Assembly: GCA_027924585.1 (NCBI GenBank) | Contig: BSBM01000361.1 | Location: 63,641,501-63,705,500 of the forward strand | Reading direction: 5' to 3' | Origin: Larix kaempferi | Taxonomy: Eukaryota > Streptophyta > Pinopsida > Pinales > Pinaceae | DNA: 64,000 nt | Shown: piece by piece, positions 1-11,949 of the stretch | Numbering within the stretch: the first letter of the stretch is position 1 | Layout of the letters: each line of letters opens with the position of its first letter | Position numbers and translations under genes: made by a program | Notes under the pieces: model-generated | The model's input: only the letters and a program-made list of their open reading frames with translations | The model's database searches: none | Told to the model about the DNA's origin: nothing

Positions 1-883
1 AGGTGTGGCCTTGGGGGAAAGCAAAAAGTCAGGTGCTGTGACCTGAACCCGACTCCTTTGTTTAGGCAAACTCCTAACGAAGCCAAGGGGGATAGACCGT
101 ACAAAGAGTTTCTAGTGGCTCTTGTGTTTTAAAAGTTTAAGTGATGTGATGCGGATGTATGTTGTTTAGGAGTTTTTGTGAATTACAATAACAATTTATA
201 AAACCCAAGTATGTACTTGCAAAACTAATTTAAAGATACACAACCACTTGATAATGATAATTAAAAATAAGACATCCACGGTATAATATGAATTAAAGCA
301 TATAAAATGTGCTCCAGCTAGATAAGCGAATAAAAAAATCAATTGAAGGACCAGTGCCTTATGGAGTCGAAATAAAAATGCTGGGGATGCTTGATACATA
401 GTCTTGGTGTGCTTGAGAACTGTTTTGTGAGTGCTCTTGGTAAATTTTATTGTAAAATTTTAAATGGTGAGTTGATTATTAAGGGTGAGGGATATCTCCA
501 AGATATACCTTTCGGTACTGGAAATGTGTCCGGAAAATACTCTAAGTGGCTCCGTACGAGGACATGTTGGCTATCTGAGTCTCCAAAACGTGTTCAACAC
601 TACACCAACCAAGGATGTAGTCTAACGGTGCTTTTAAGATCTGGGTATAGTGGTTCTAGCTTCCCCAGGTAGAATTTGCCCACTTTCGAATATTGACGAT
701 CAACGCCGGATTTTCGTTGGTTTTGCGGGAGAGTGTTTTATTATGGTTTGAGTGGTTTAAATGTGGAGAATTGATAAGTCTATACTGTTTCTGAGTATCC
801 CACAAGTGGGTAGAGCATACGCAGTATAGCAAATGGTAAATTCCAATTTTATTATGTGTTTGAAACAAGAACCATTGTAAGCA

Positions 884-1097
884 ACTCTCCGACAGAGAGC
901 ACTCTTGATCCAATAAGAACGAGATTCAAGAGATTTATTGTAAAATGAAATGCTTGAAATAAACCCAAGAATATCTTTCAGGTCTTAAGACCGTACTCGG
1001 GAGAGCAAGGGGGGCGTTAGCAATAAAAAAAAAGGAAAATGAACTCTCCGACAGAGAGCACTCTTGATCCACTTTTCAGTGAGATTCAAGAGATTTT
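884..1097 (-). repeat. Duplicated hairpin module of the family-A LTR
   Basis: Two copies (884-946 and 1043-1097) contain CTCTCCGACAGAGAG, a 5-bp stem with a 5-base loop, followed by ACTCTTGATCC and then GAGATTCAAGAGATT. Between them lies a stretch with CCGTACTCGGGAGAGC. The same paired arrangement recurs in A2 (about 10497-10720) and in the E 5' LTR (about 48535-48680). In those copies the second hairpin is followed closely by GCTCTAATAAA, which contains a poly(A)-signal-like AATAAA. The position near the LTR 3' end suggests an R-region or 3'-processing role (inference). Confidence 0.6.
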
Positions 1098-1674
1098 ATG
1101 TTCTTTTTACTTAGCAGTTTATATAGAATGGAAAAAAGGTAAATCAAACTATGAACTTATGAGATCTAGCAATTATTTCAAAATGAAGCTAACTAACAAT
1201 TGAAAACTAATCTACTTGCAAAAAGACAACTAAACTAAATGAGAAAAAGGGACAAGAGACAACACAAGCTTCCCCCAAATGGGGGAAGTAGGGGTGTGGG
1301 AGCCTTTATCCCACTTGCTCTTTTATTAATTTTACAATGCCTTTTGGTTTTCTTCTTCTCTTGAAAGCACTTAGAAAGGATGGGGGAATGAAGATGAGGG
1401 AGAGTGCTTTTCAAATGATCTTTTGGTTTGCTTGTTTGCTTGGTCTTCTTGGTTACTAGCCTTTGGGCTTCTCACTTGTTCACCTTCAAACACAAGCTTC
1501 AAACATGGCACCCATCAAGATGTTAAAAATAATAATCAAATTGAAACTAAAACCTAACTCTAGCTATAGCATATGAATACAAATAAACTAGATAGGAATG
1601 AAACTAAATCTATGAACACAAAATAAGCGAAACTAGTTTAGATCTAACTAATACAAAACTAAAAGATGAAACTA

Positions 1675-2190
1675 ATCTAAAACCAAACTGGGAACAAGAT
1701 GAGGAAGTAGAAATAAAAGACAAAGAACAAGAAACCAAGAGAAGAAGAAGAGGAGAAAGAAAGAGGAAATGAAAAACAATAAAGAAAAAGAGGGCAGAAG
1801 ATAGAGAAAGGAGTGGCAGAGAGGGAGGAAAAGAAGATAAAAGTGGGGCAGCCAACTAAGTAAAAGAGAAGGAGCAACACACAAAAAGAGAGAAAAAAGG
1901 TGGAAAGGAGAAGGCTGAAAAGAGAGGCTAGGACAGTCAACAAACAAAGAAGAAGAAGAAGAGCAGCGAACAAGGAAAAAGAGGAGAGGAGAAAGGCATA
2001 AGCTAACAAAGAAGAGAGAGGGCTGCAAACAAAGATGGGAGAGGGCTGCAAACAGAGAAAGGACAACAGCGAGCAAAAGGGAAGAGAAGCAAGCAAAGAT
2101 CAAAAAGAAAAAGGAGGCAGCCAATAGAAAAGACAAGGCAGCCGAGGAAGAAAGGGGAGCAAAAGTTTGGAAAAGATAAGGAATTTTGAG
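1675..2190 (-). repeat. Polypyrimidine block of family-A LTR (purine-rich on + strand)
   Basis: About 500 bases are nearly all A and G on the plus strand, that is C and T in the LTR sense direction. Equivalent blocks lie in A2 (about 9349-9710), A4 (about 44570-44830), the E 5' LTR (about 47215-47515) and the E 3' LTR (about 62576-62880). The block opens frames rich in Leu, Ser and Phe (for example the 174-residue minus-strand frame at 1672-2196), which I do not regard as genes. Confidence 0.7.
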
Positions 2191-4112
2191 ATCCACAACC
2201 TTGCTTATATAACCAAAGAAACAATTGATTTTTAAAAGTTTTCAAAGGGTGAATCAAGGAGAAGGACTTCAAGCCCCAAGCTTGAAAAAATGACTTCTTT
2301 GTAGAAACCTGAAAGGCTAAACTTGTTAGCGAAAATAGAGAAAGAGAAATGGATGCAACCGAACTCCAAATTTTCTTCTCTTTATGCAACCTGTCAAGCT
2401 ATACAAACCTTCACACAAGTGAGATCAATCTAGTACATTCCATAATCGAAGACAAGGAGAATATAAGTATAACCAACTACAGTGTATTACTCCTAAGATC
2501 TTTGAAAACAAAACATCAGCAAACAACTTCACAACTGGAAATGCTTGCCCAATGGACCAATAATGGCCTTCTATGCTAGATTTACTCTACAACTTATAAT
2601 GAAAGAAGATAACTTAAATAGATGTTACCTCAATAGAAACATGCAACCATGAAAGAGATGCCCAACATTGACCTCCAAAGTCTCCAATTTTATTCAAGCT
2701 TGCATGCCAAAATAGCATCAAGCATTCAACAGCAATTAAGCAGAGGTTCCTTGCACAAAAGTCCACCTCAAACATGGAGCAGGAAGCTTAATTTATATGC
2801 AAGAGAGAGCTAAAGAGAGCCATTCGAATTGAAGGAGGAGAGCTAGCGTAAAGGAGAGTGAATGCTAAATCGGTGGAGTGATTGAAGCAACAACTAACAC
2901 CTAACTCCCTCACGACTGGCGAATGCATGGAGAGCTTGGCGTGAAGAGGTAAGCGTGGAGGCCTGGCGTGAAGAGTTAGGTTGGGTTGGTGCATGATGAG
3001 GTGGCCTCCACATAAGCCAAAAGTGCCCTCCCTGCATAGTAAACAATGCCCAGGACTACACTCGTGAGCTTGCTTGACATGGAGTAAGAGGACCACGTGA
3101 GGCCCACACTCCACATAATTTGATACATGCTCACGTCATCCTTAATATACACTATGGCATGTGGTTTTAAACCTTGGACATGGCTGCCCACCACAAATAT
3201 GATTGGAACCTTCACCCATACCTTACGTGAATTGATGCCCATGTGATCACGTGAAGAGGGAGGCCCACGCTAATTTAATCAAATTTTCAATTTTTGACTT
3301 TTGAAACCATGTGCTTTAATCTTTTGGCATGGTCATACATCACTTAAGACCACATTCAACCTTTTCCATATGATTTTTTAATCAAATTTTGACTTATTTG
3401 ATTTTTGTCATTTTTTGCAATTTCTCTTTTTTTAGCATTAAAGTGCCATTTTGTAGCACTTTTAGCAAAAACTGCTCCTAGAGGCAACGTAACCGCCCAA
3501 AACCCAAAGAAAGTGGGAACTAGGGTAAATAAGGCGCTCTGAGCGTCAAAACGAGCCTCCCCACGCCAAAATCCGCTTCTAGATGACACTTTATTACATT
3601 TTGAAATTTTCCATTTAAACCATTAAAAATGGTCTAAATTACGGAAAAAAATTATTTTTGCCAGAATGAAACGAAACTCCTAGGGGACCTAGTGCATGTT
3701 CATACGACTCAATCAAGATGGCTAACACGGAAAAAATACTAGACACAAGACTGTAATAACCACCTTTAGGTTCGACCACCATGGTAAATACTCCAGCTTT
3801 GGAGGTATGAGTGAAAAACTCAGGAATTATACATGACTGAAGTGCAATGCATAATTCCTAAGGAAAAAACACTCCAAAGTATCCCCCTAACAGTTAAACC
3901 TAAGGATAGTCGAGTCTTTTATAAAAGGACCCCGTTTAAACCAACTTTTACAATTTCCCCATGGGGGTATGAACATGCAGTTATTACAAACGTGGCAAAA
4001 TTGCCCTGAAAATGACTTCTGAACTTCTGAACACTGACGATGAACATTGAACATGTTAATGAAACTGGCGGCTCACAAGAAATTCAACTATTGTACAAAA
4101 TAGCTGATAACA

Positions 4113-4551
4113 TGTCCTAAAGTGAGAGGGATTGATCATCCCGTAATTGGATCATGTGTGTTGCAGGTTATGCTACTATGATGATGTTGTTGATCGAAAG
4201 ATCAAGATGATGATGTCGTTGTTGATCGAAAGATCCAGGTTGATGATGGTATTGATTGAAAGATCAAAATGATGATGTTGTTGTTGATCAAAAGATCTAG
4301 ATGTTGATGTTGTTGTTTTTGTAGACGATCGAGTGATCGAGTGCTGCAGAAGATGAAGACTCAATACTGTAGAAGATGATGCTCCAGTATTGAAGATGTT
4401 CCAATAGTTGTTCCAAATGCTGATGATGTTGAAGAAAACTTTTGATGATTTATAGATGTATCACTATGATGTTGTTGATGATGATCTCTCTCCTTTCTCC
4501 TACAGTTGATGTTGTTGTTGTCAGTAGAATACCCTTCTCGTTAAGGGGGAG
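4113..4551 (+). mobile_element. 3' internal remnant of copia element C2
   Basis: This lies between the end of A1 and a copia LTR. It ends in the purine-rich tract AAGGGGGAG immediately before TGTTGAAATATTG, the usual junction between a copia internal region and its 3' LTR. No RNase H signature remains. Most of the stretch is a GAT/GTT-rich tandem repeat. The rest of C2 should lie left of the window, because A1 is inserted into it. Confidence 0.6.
4177..4310 (+). repeat. Short tandem repeat, GATGATGTTGTTGATCGAAAGATC-type
   Basis: Four imperfect copies of a unit built from GATGATGTTGTTGATC and GAAAGATC, roughly 30-36 bases each, with drift toward GATGTTGATGTTGTTG on the right. It lies in the C2 internal region just upstream of the 3' LTR. 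Confidence 0.65.
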
Positions 4552-5118
4552 TGTTGAAATATTGTAACTTCAAAGAATATTCTATTTGTATTTTATTATT
4601 GTAATTTATTCGAAGATGTTTTATTCCTCCGTCGGGATGTCATAATTGTATTTGATTATGTAAAGTCATTGAGGTAAATCCTCCCTTGTAAGTCGGGACA
4701 ATAGATCCCCTTTGAGTCATTTGTAATGGGGTGTTTAAGTCCCCTAGAGAAGTCAGCCTAGTCAGCATTAGGTTAATTTGTTAGGGGCTGACCTAGTTAG
4801 GGAAAAAGTCAAGTGCAAGATAAAGTATAAATAGAGGTGTTGTGTTCCTCATTTAAACACACACACTCACTTGTGGATTGCGCATTAGGAGAGAGAGAGA
4901 GAGATATCTATGAAGCAGAAAAAGCTCTTGTTTGGGGATTTCATCTTTGTACTTTTTGATCATCTATATTGAGGAAGTTTTGTTGGGTTTTCTACCCCAT
5001 GAGGGTTTCCCAAGATAAATTTGTGTCTACCTTGTGATTGTGTTTCTTTCAGTTATCCTGCATATGCTATTGTTGTAAATTTGAATTCTTATCTAGCTTA
5101 GCATATAGAATCTTAACA
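4552..5118 (+). mobile_element. Copia C2, 3' LTR
   Basis: The LTR runs from TGTTGAAATATTGTAAC to GAATCTTAACA, about 567 bp, preceded by a polypurine tract. It has a TATA box (TATAAATAG, 4826-4834) in the same relative place as in the C1 LTR, and its start resembles C1 (TGTTGGAATTTGTGCAAC). The right flank is the RNase H coding region of another copia element (C3), so C2 jumped into C3. The flank AGGGG at 5119-5123 should be one TSD copy, with its partner left of the window. Confidence 0.75.
4826..4834 (+). promoter_or_regulatory. TATA box of C2 LTR
   Basis: TATAAATAG lies mid-LTR upstream of a short leader, matching the position of TATAAATAG in both C1 LTRs. Confidence 0.55.
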
Positions 5119-5520
5119 AGGGGTTGTCTCTTGATTCAGCAGGAAGCAGAAGTCAGTTGCATTGAGTTCAGCAAAGGCTGAGTACATGGCAGCCAGCATG
5201 GCTACATGTGAGGGGATGTGGCTGAGGAAGTTGCTCTCAAGATTGTTCGAGAGTGAGTTGGAGACTACTATAGTTCACTGTGTAATCATAGTGGTATCAA
5301 CCTTTCTGAGAATCCAGTGTTCCATGACAAGAGTAAACACATTGACATCCGGTATCACTTCCTTAGAGATTGTGTTCAGAGAGGAACCATTCGGTTGGAG
5401 TCCATTCAGACAGATAAGCAGGTGGAAGACATATTCACCAAGGCACTTTGCAAACTCAAGTTTGTAAAGTTCAGAGACAAGTTGGGGTTGTTACTGAATC
5501 CCTTCATCGTTGAGAGGGAG
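5119..5520 (+). pseudogene. Copia C3 RNase H C-terminal remnant
   Basis: Reads GVVS-stop-FSRKQKSVALSS, then AEYMAAS, WLRKLLSRLF, IVHC, and after a frameshift SKHIDIRYHFLRD and EDIFTKAL, ending VEREC-stop. This is the C-terminal part of a Ty1/copia RNase H, including the Glu of AEYMA and the (D)N-type motif before SKHI.IRYHF. It has an in-frame TGA at 5132-5134 where the family has Trp. A one-base deletion near 5281 removes the expected Asp codon, and the frame moves from 5162-based to 5317-based. The N-terminal half of the polyprotein lies beyond C2 and A1, outside the window. GAGAGGGAG at 5512-5520 is its polypurine tract. Confidence 0.85.
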
Positions 5521-6395
5521 TGTTAGAAAGTGACAACAAGGAAGGTCTTCCTACATTGCATGTGTCCTTGCATGCAGAAGACTTAAATGAAGAAGCCAAA
5601 TTGTATATAATGTAGTTTTCCTAAGTTTTACTTTGGAAAATATATTAAAGTGATCTAATTATTAATTCACTTAATGGAACACTTTTTTATAAAGTGAAAG
5701 TGAAAAATATTTAAGTGATGGCTAATCTAATCTTGGCCATTGATCTCACTGGAGGATCCCATCAATTGATCCATAGTGAGATTATGTTTTACGCTTAGCC
5801 AATGAGTTGAAATGAGGATCAATTGGTGGAGAGGACACAGACACATTCCAACAGAGACAGAGAGAGAAACTAAGAGAGAAGTTTGCGAAGAAGAAGATGG
5901 AGGAGCATTCTTTCAGAGGTCGATAGAGTACTTAGGCAGAGAGAGAGGGTCGTACGATTTGCAGTGAGAGGAGGCCGTATAGATCGAGCAAGTCGTACAT
6001 ACAGCAGATCGCAGAGGTGTCGCACGCGTGAGCCGAAGCCGTACGGAATTCATCCGTACAGCTGACGTGGAAGCCGTACAGATTCCGTACGAGCTGCAGC
6101 AGGGTCGTACAGCTACATGGGTAGGCCGTATAGGTCTGTGGGTTCTTCTCAATGAATTGCAGAGGTCCGATTTTTGCCAGGTTGGGCATAAATCGATTTT
6201 TTTATTGTACTTGTTTCATGTCTTCATAATAAAATTTCATCTCAGACTGCTGCACCGGTTTTCCCATCTTGGGTTTTGTCCAGGGGTTTATACCCAAAAA
6301 GATTTGTGTTCTCTATTGGTGTGATTGGTATTTTCTCTCAGTGTTTTATTTCCGTTGCATTTTATTTTGGTGAAGAAATCCATGTGTGGTTAACA
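5521..6395 (+). mobile_element. Copia C3, 3' LTR
   Basis: Begins TGTTAGAAAGTGACAAC directly after the polypurine tract GAGAGGGAG. The end is placed at GTGGTTAACA because TGTTA and TAACA are inverted and the next bases change character. That gives about 875 bp and makes GTAAT at 6396-6400 the expected TSD copy. The start is firm. The end is inferred, and other CA ends between 6390 and 6470 are possible. Confidence 0.55.
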
Positions 6396-7340
6396 GTAAT
6401 AATTTGGGTTTAATTAATTAATCCAGCATACTCTATCCCTAGAGTGGATTTTAAGGAAATTTACAGTACTCGACAGCAACGCCAAAATGTTTACACTTGA
6501 ACCAACACTACTTTCTCAATGGAGACTTGGTGCAACTTGTTGACACTACACCCACTATCACCTCGACATACATGCCTCTCGCTTAGGGTTGGTTCATGCC
6601 AACTCTAGGGGGGTTTCCGTAACTGTACCTATAACCTATTAGTTAATTAGACAAATAAGAAAGAGTTGCACATAAGTAAATCTTGTATCGAACCTTAGAA
6701 CTATGAGGGAAGGATCAGAGAAGACCAGTGCCTTTCAAGGGTTGATGGGGTCAAAAAGTGGGCAAGAACAATCATCTGAAAGCAGGTGGAGAATAGGGGC
6801 AAGGCTTCCAAGATGGAAGGATCTCGCTACAAAACAAGTTGTGTCTTTAAATAAATGGGTTTGGCATTATGACGACTTTGTCCTGATTGCTACGAGGGAG
6901 CTACTGAATGGTTTCCCACTTTGTCGGTCCTGAGGGGCTATGATTTCTCACTAAACCTGCAAAAGTTAATACAAATCAGAGAAGATAATCACCCAATCTG
7001 CCAACTAATCCTAACAACTTGCATAAGAAAGAAATCGAGCATGTATTGTCCAAAGACTAAGCACACATGGAAGCAAGAAAACGAGTGTGGATCAACAAAC
7101 TAGCTTTATTAACTATCAATCTGGAATTACAATAGCCAATCTTTGAGATTCCATCCTTACACAATAAGCCTTGAATTTGATTTTATAGGCTTCAACTAGC
7201 CTAAACTAATGCACCCTAGTTCACTGCTACATAACAAGTATCTTTACTTTTGACTACGCCTTCTTGTACACATGGCAACACAAGATGAGCCTAACACCGA
7301 TCTGAGCAATGATAAGTGCACCATGATCTTTTGTAGACAC
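6396..7340 (-). mobile_element. Element D: minus-strand gypsy-like leader and LTR (degenerate)
   Basis: On the minus strand, CAAGTGTAAACA is followed by TTTTGGCGTTGCTGTCGAG (about 6470-6488), an eroded version of the TTTTGGCGCCG primer-site junction seen in E and F. The LTR would start on the plus strand at TGTTTACAC (6488) and may end at ACATAACA (7236); both ends are tentative. The LTR-tail motif GGCACTGGTC (6724-6733, reverse) and a reverse-strand AATAAA near 7106 support the orientation. The coding part would lie to the left, beyond C3. Bases 7237-7340 show nothing recognisable. Confidence 0.4.
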
Positions 7341-10300
7341 TGTTACTAGCTATTTTGTACAAATAGCTGATTTCTTGTGAGCCGCCAGTTTCATGAACAT
7401 GCTCAATGTTCATCGTCAGTGTTCAGAAGTCATTTTCAGGGCAATTTTGCCCCATTTGTAATAACTGCATGTTCATACCCCCATGAGGAATTTGTAAAAA
7501 GTTCGTCTAAACGGGATCCTTTTATAAAAAACTCGGCTATCCGTAGGTTTAGACATTTGGGGGATACTCTAGAGTGTTTTTTCCTTAGGAATTATGCGCT
7601 ACTCATCAGTGGTGTATAATCCCTAAGTTTTTCACTCAAACCTCCAAAGCTGGAGTATTTCCCATGATGGTCAAAACCTAAGGTGGTTATTAGAGTCTTG
7701 TGTCTGGGATTTTTTACGTGTTAGTCATCTCGATTGAGTCGTATGAACATGCACTAGGTCCCCTAGGAGTTTCGTTCCATTCCGGCAAAAATAATTTTTT
7801 CCATAAATTAGACCATTTTTAATGGTTTAATTAAAAAATTTCAAAAAGTGATAAAAACCTCATCCGGAGGTGGAATTGGGTATGGGGAGGCTGTTTTGAC
7901 GCTCAAAGCATCCTCTTTACCCTAGCGCCAACTTTTCTAGGGTTTCAAGCGATTACATCGCCTCTTGGAGCAGTTTTTCACTATTTTGGCATTTAGTGGC
8001 CATAAAATGACAAAAACACATAAAGGCAAAAATCAAATAAGTCAAAATTTGATTAAAAAATCATTGGAAAGGTGAGGCATATGATTTAAATGGAGTGTAC
8101 GACCATATATGAGGAGTAAGTCACATGTAAAAAAGTCAAAATTGAAAGTTTGATTAAAATCTTCACGTGGGCCTCCCTCTTCACAAGCATCAATTCGCAT
8201 GGGTGGAGCAAGTGAAGGCTCTAGTAATTAATGTAGTGGGACTACCATTTGGATGATAAAGCATATGCTAATTCAAGGTTTGGATATGCCAATCGATTAA
8301 GAGGATGACGTGAGCGTTGGGAGTTAGCGTGGGCCCTTTCCCTCACGTGGATGTGGCTCACATTTTGGTGATTTGGCATATGTTTAGTGGGTGGTTGGAT
8401 TTACATTCAATGCAAGATGGGCGCCCTCCTCAAATTATGGGCTCATCTTAAGTCCAACTCAAAGCAATTCAAGTTACCTCTCTCCATTGCACTCCAAGTC
8501 TATCTCATGAAGGAATCACGCCCTCCTCTAATTGCTCACGTCATATCTAGTTGGAGGGTGTTTATTGGATGGTGATAGTTACTATGCGGGAGGTGGAGGC
8601 CACCTCCCCATTCTCAACCACCACTAACTAGAGTTATGGGTTGGAGCTTCACTCCAAGATCTTAATTGATTGGAAATCGATTTGCTTGTGATTGGAAATT
8701 GGCTCTCCTTTGCCAATTCGAATTTTAGACTTAGTGATGCTAGTATTGGTATAAATAAAGGTGCCTTTGGCTCTCTAATGATGGAATTTTTGGGCAAACT
8801 TACTCTGCCAGATTGTAACTATGTTCTAGCTATTGCTATTTTGGAATTAAAGGAGACTTTGGAGGTCTACATGGTGTGCCATTGTTGTTATGAGGAATGA
8901 TCTACAAACCCTGAGGTGATATTGTGCTTTTGCATTTGTTTACAAATTATGATTCTTAATCTTGCTTAGCTTAGAATTCTTTGTTAAGAACATAGGATGG
9001 GTATTTGATGGTCCAACTTACCCATTGATATTAAGCTTGATGCAATATAGGAGTACAAATCGTAGTCTGTTCTTACTTATGTACTTCTTATTTCATTTTG
9101 TTTGATATACTAAGCATGATCTAAGTTTTGTCTTGTAAGTGGTACATATGTGCAGATCTTAAAGGATAGAGTGGAGGTTTGAACTCGGGTGTCTCTTCCT
9201 CCCTCCATCAAAGATTTTCTCTAACAAATTTTGCATTTCAGGGTCTCCTAAAAGTCTATCTTCAAATCTCAGTTGGGCATGAGAAACTGGTTCAAAGTTT
9301 CATCTTCAAAATTATTTAAAACTTGTTTTGGTTACTTGAGTTAGGCCTTTGATCTTCATCCCATTGGCCTTCTCCCATTCGCCATTCGCATCCTCCATCT
9401 CCACTTTCAAGCTTCCTTTTTCATCCTCCAAGCTTCATTTGCATTCGCTGCCCTTATTCATCTCACTGCCCTACCTATCAGTCCTCCCAAACTTGTGTTT
9501 GCTGCCCATCATTTTGCTTTTGCTTCCCTTCACACAGTCCCTTCCCTCACCTTTCTATTGGTTGCTCTTCACTTTCAGTCCTCCTTTTGCTGACTGCTGC
9601 AACTTGTGTTTGCAGCTCTCCATTCACTTGGACCAGCCCATCCTTTCGCTGCCCTGTTTCTGCCTCTCAGTCCTCCATTCGCTTATCCATTTGCATGCTC
9701 ATTTCCATGCATTAAAAAACTCCCTAAAAGCTTCAAAAAAACACTTTAAAATCACAGTTTAGTTTTGTTTTGAGCAATAGTTTTATTTTTGTTTACTATA
9801 GCTTATTGTTTAAATAAAAGTTTGATCTCTTTCAGCTTGTTCTAGAATACTTTATTATTTTTTAGATCTTGCTTTTTACACTTTAGACTTCGTTTTACAA
9901 TCTTAGATTCAAGGTAGTTTTCATTTATTTTTGTTTGATTTACTAATACCTAATGGGTGCATGAGGTGAGTGTTCTTATGTGTAGGTTTTGAAGAGAAAA
10001 ACGATCAAGGATAAAATCCACATTGAAGGAGTGAAGAAGAAGAGGACTTTGAACCCAAAACAAGAGTTGTACAACCAAAGAAGATCCAATACACCTTAAG
10101 ACTTGAACCAAGAAGACACATTTTTATCACTCTCCTTTTTGTAAAAGCCATTAAGGCTTATTCCATTTCATTTTTAAGTCCTTTCCAATGGTTGACATTC
10201 CTAAATATTGTACTTGATAAATAAAGTTTCCTAAGTGGGGTTTTTAATCCCCCACACCCAACTTCCCCCATTTGGGGAAGCCTTGCAGTGTCCTTTGAAG

Positions 10301-11638
10301 TGGTTTGTTTTCTCTAGTTTAGTTTTCATTTGCCTTAATTAAATTTTTGCATCATTTAGAAGCACTAATTGCTAGATTAGCTTTTCATTTGCTAGATCAG
10401 TTCAGTTTTTTAAACTTAGTGTTCTAATTGCTAGTTGTTTATTATTTGATTAAAAGCTTCATGTTTCGATAATACCACTGTTTAAAGTAGAAATCTCTTG
10501 AATCTCACCAATTGTGGATCAAGAGTGCTCTCTCTCGGAGAGTTGCTTTTACTTCGATTTTTTACTTACCCCCATGCTCTCCCGAGTACGGTCTTTGACC
10601 TGAAAGAGATTCTTGGGTAGATTAGAGTTTATTTCCAGTATAGTACTTTAATTCCGTGCATCATAAGCCTCTTGAATCTCATCACAAGGTGGATCAAGAG
10701 CACTCTCTGTCGGAGAGCTCTGTGTGCTCTAATAAAATTTGCAACTCATCACTCCCTTTAATAAAATAAGAAATTATTCGTTGTTTCCTTGCCGGAGTAT
10801 GCTCTGATCAACTGAAAAGCTGGAATACTCAGAAACGATATTGGACTGATTAATCGGACAAGATTCAACATAAAAAAACTTTCCAACCCCATAACCAACG
10901 AACCGGCATTGTTCGATAAAGTACTCGAAAGTGGCAAACTCCTAGTTGGGGCCGCCAGGATTCCATGTTCAGCCTATAGTTTGCTGGTTAGCATTGCGCA
11001 ACCTAGCTAGAGCACTGGGTGGCCCGACAGGTCCTTGAATGGAGACACCTAGAGTTAATTTTTCCGGCTAGTTTTCCCTAGACACCTAAAACAAGATTAC
11101 ATAAAATATACAATAAAATAAACCAAGAACAATTGCAAAACGATCTCACAAACGTTACCACTTTGAACTCTTGTATCAAGCAACCCAAGCACTTAAGATT
11201 ATCTTTGACTCCATAAGGCACTGGTCCTTGTCATCAATTTCACTTGCTTTTTATCTTTCTGGAGCATTTACATTATCATGGTTGTCTTGCTTTAATTTAT
11301 CAAGTGGTTGTTTCCTCAATCTTGTGATCTTGCATTTATCTTGTGATTATTTTATTTCATCACTATAAAGTCGTAATCATTCAAAAACTCCTAAAAAAAA
11401 CACACCCATCTGCATCACTCAACACCAAAAACACTTAAAACATCAAAGCCATAGAAAAATTCTTTGCTAGGGACACCCCCCCTTGGCTTCATTAGGAGTT
11501 TGCCTAAACAGAGGAGCTGGGATTCAGGTGACAGTACCTGGCTCATTGCTTGCCCTCAAGGCCACACCTTCCCCACTTGTAATGAGGGAACAACTTTCGA
11601 AAGATTTATGCTGCTGGTGTGCATCTCGGGGGACAACA
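7341..11638 (+). mobile_element. Solo LTR A2 of giant-LTR family A (4298 bp)
   Basis: Runs from TGTTACTAGCTATTTTG to GGGGGACAACA and is flanked by a perfect 5-bp TSD, GACAC at 7336-7340 and 11639-11643. No primer site follows and no second LTR is nearby, so it is a solo LTR left by unequal recombination between the two LTRs. It contains the polypyrimidine block (about 9349-9710), two CTCTC..GAGAG hairpins (about 10517-10560 and 10690-10718), AATAAA after GTGCTCT (about 10730) and the tail motif GGCACTGGTC (about 11217-11227). The 137-residue frame at 9349-9762 comes from the polypyrimidine block and is not considered a gene. Confidence 0.93.
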
Positions 11639-11643
11639 GACAC

Positions 11644-11944
11644 TGTAATATCAATTAGCACGGGTTAGTTGGTCAATCTTTTGTCATGCAAGTGCACCCT
11701 GATCCTAGCTACAATTGCCATGCCTTAACCGTTGAGATAACTTGTGTGCGCACATAAATGAGGGTGTATTCTTAATGATTTGATTTTTAATAAGTATTGC
11801 TTTGTACGTTCTTAACTGATGTCAAAATACGAGGTAAAAATTACCAAGTGCACCTTTTTTAAAATAGCAAATAGCCTCTAGACAATTGCCATGCTTCTCG
11901 ATTTACCTTTTTCTTTTAAATAGAATGTGACAAATTTGTATATA
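11644..11944. other. Host spacer between A2 and C1, nothing recognised
   Basis: AT-rich sequence with no long frame, no LTR signature and no repeat that I can match elsewhere in the window. It is the uninterrupted remainder of the pre-insertion host DNA that continues at 30339-30356 and 38217-38555. Confidence 0.6.
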
Positions 11945-11949
11945 TTGCT

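Larger units (their letters stand above)
1..4112 (-). mobile_element. Family-A giant LTR, copy A1 (minus strand, cut by window start)
   Basis: Reads as the reverse complement of solo LTR A2 (7341-11638) along its length. Its U3 end is at 4112, where the minus strand begins TGTTATCAGCTATTTTG; A2 begins TGTTACTAGCTATTTTG. By alignment with A2 about 69 bases of the far end lie left of position 1. Shared landmarks are the Asp-type LTR tail, a duplicated CTCTC/GAGAG hairpin module, a long polypyrimidine block (sense strand) and the motif GGCACTGGTC. The right flank is TGTCC, so the matching TSD should lie just outside the window. Whether this is a solo LTR or one end of a full element cannot be seen. 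It holds no coding region; the ORFs inside are by-products of skewed composition. Confidence 0.85.

Noticed and set aside
1672-2196. Long minus-strand frames rich in Leu, Ser and Phe (174, 139 and 128 residues)
   Set aside because: They arise from the polypurine/polypyrimidine block of an LTR, and the equivalent blocks in A2, A4 and E open different frames.
4176-4364. 62-residue minus-strand frame rich in Ser, Thr and His
   Set aside because: Produced by the GAT/GTT tandem repeat.
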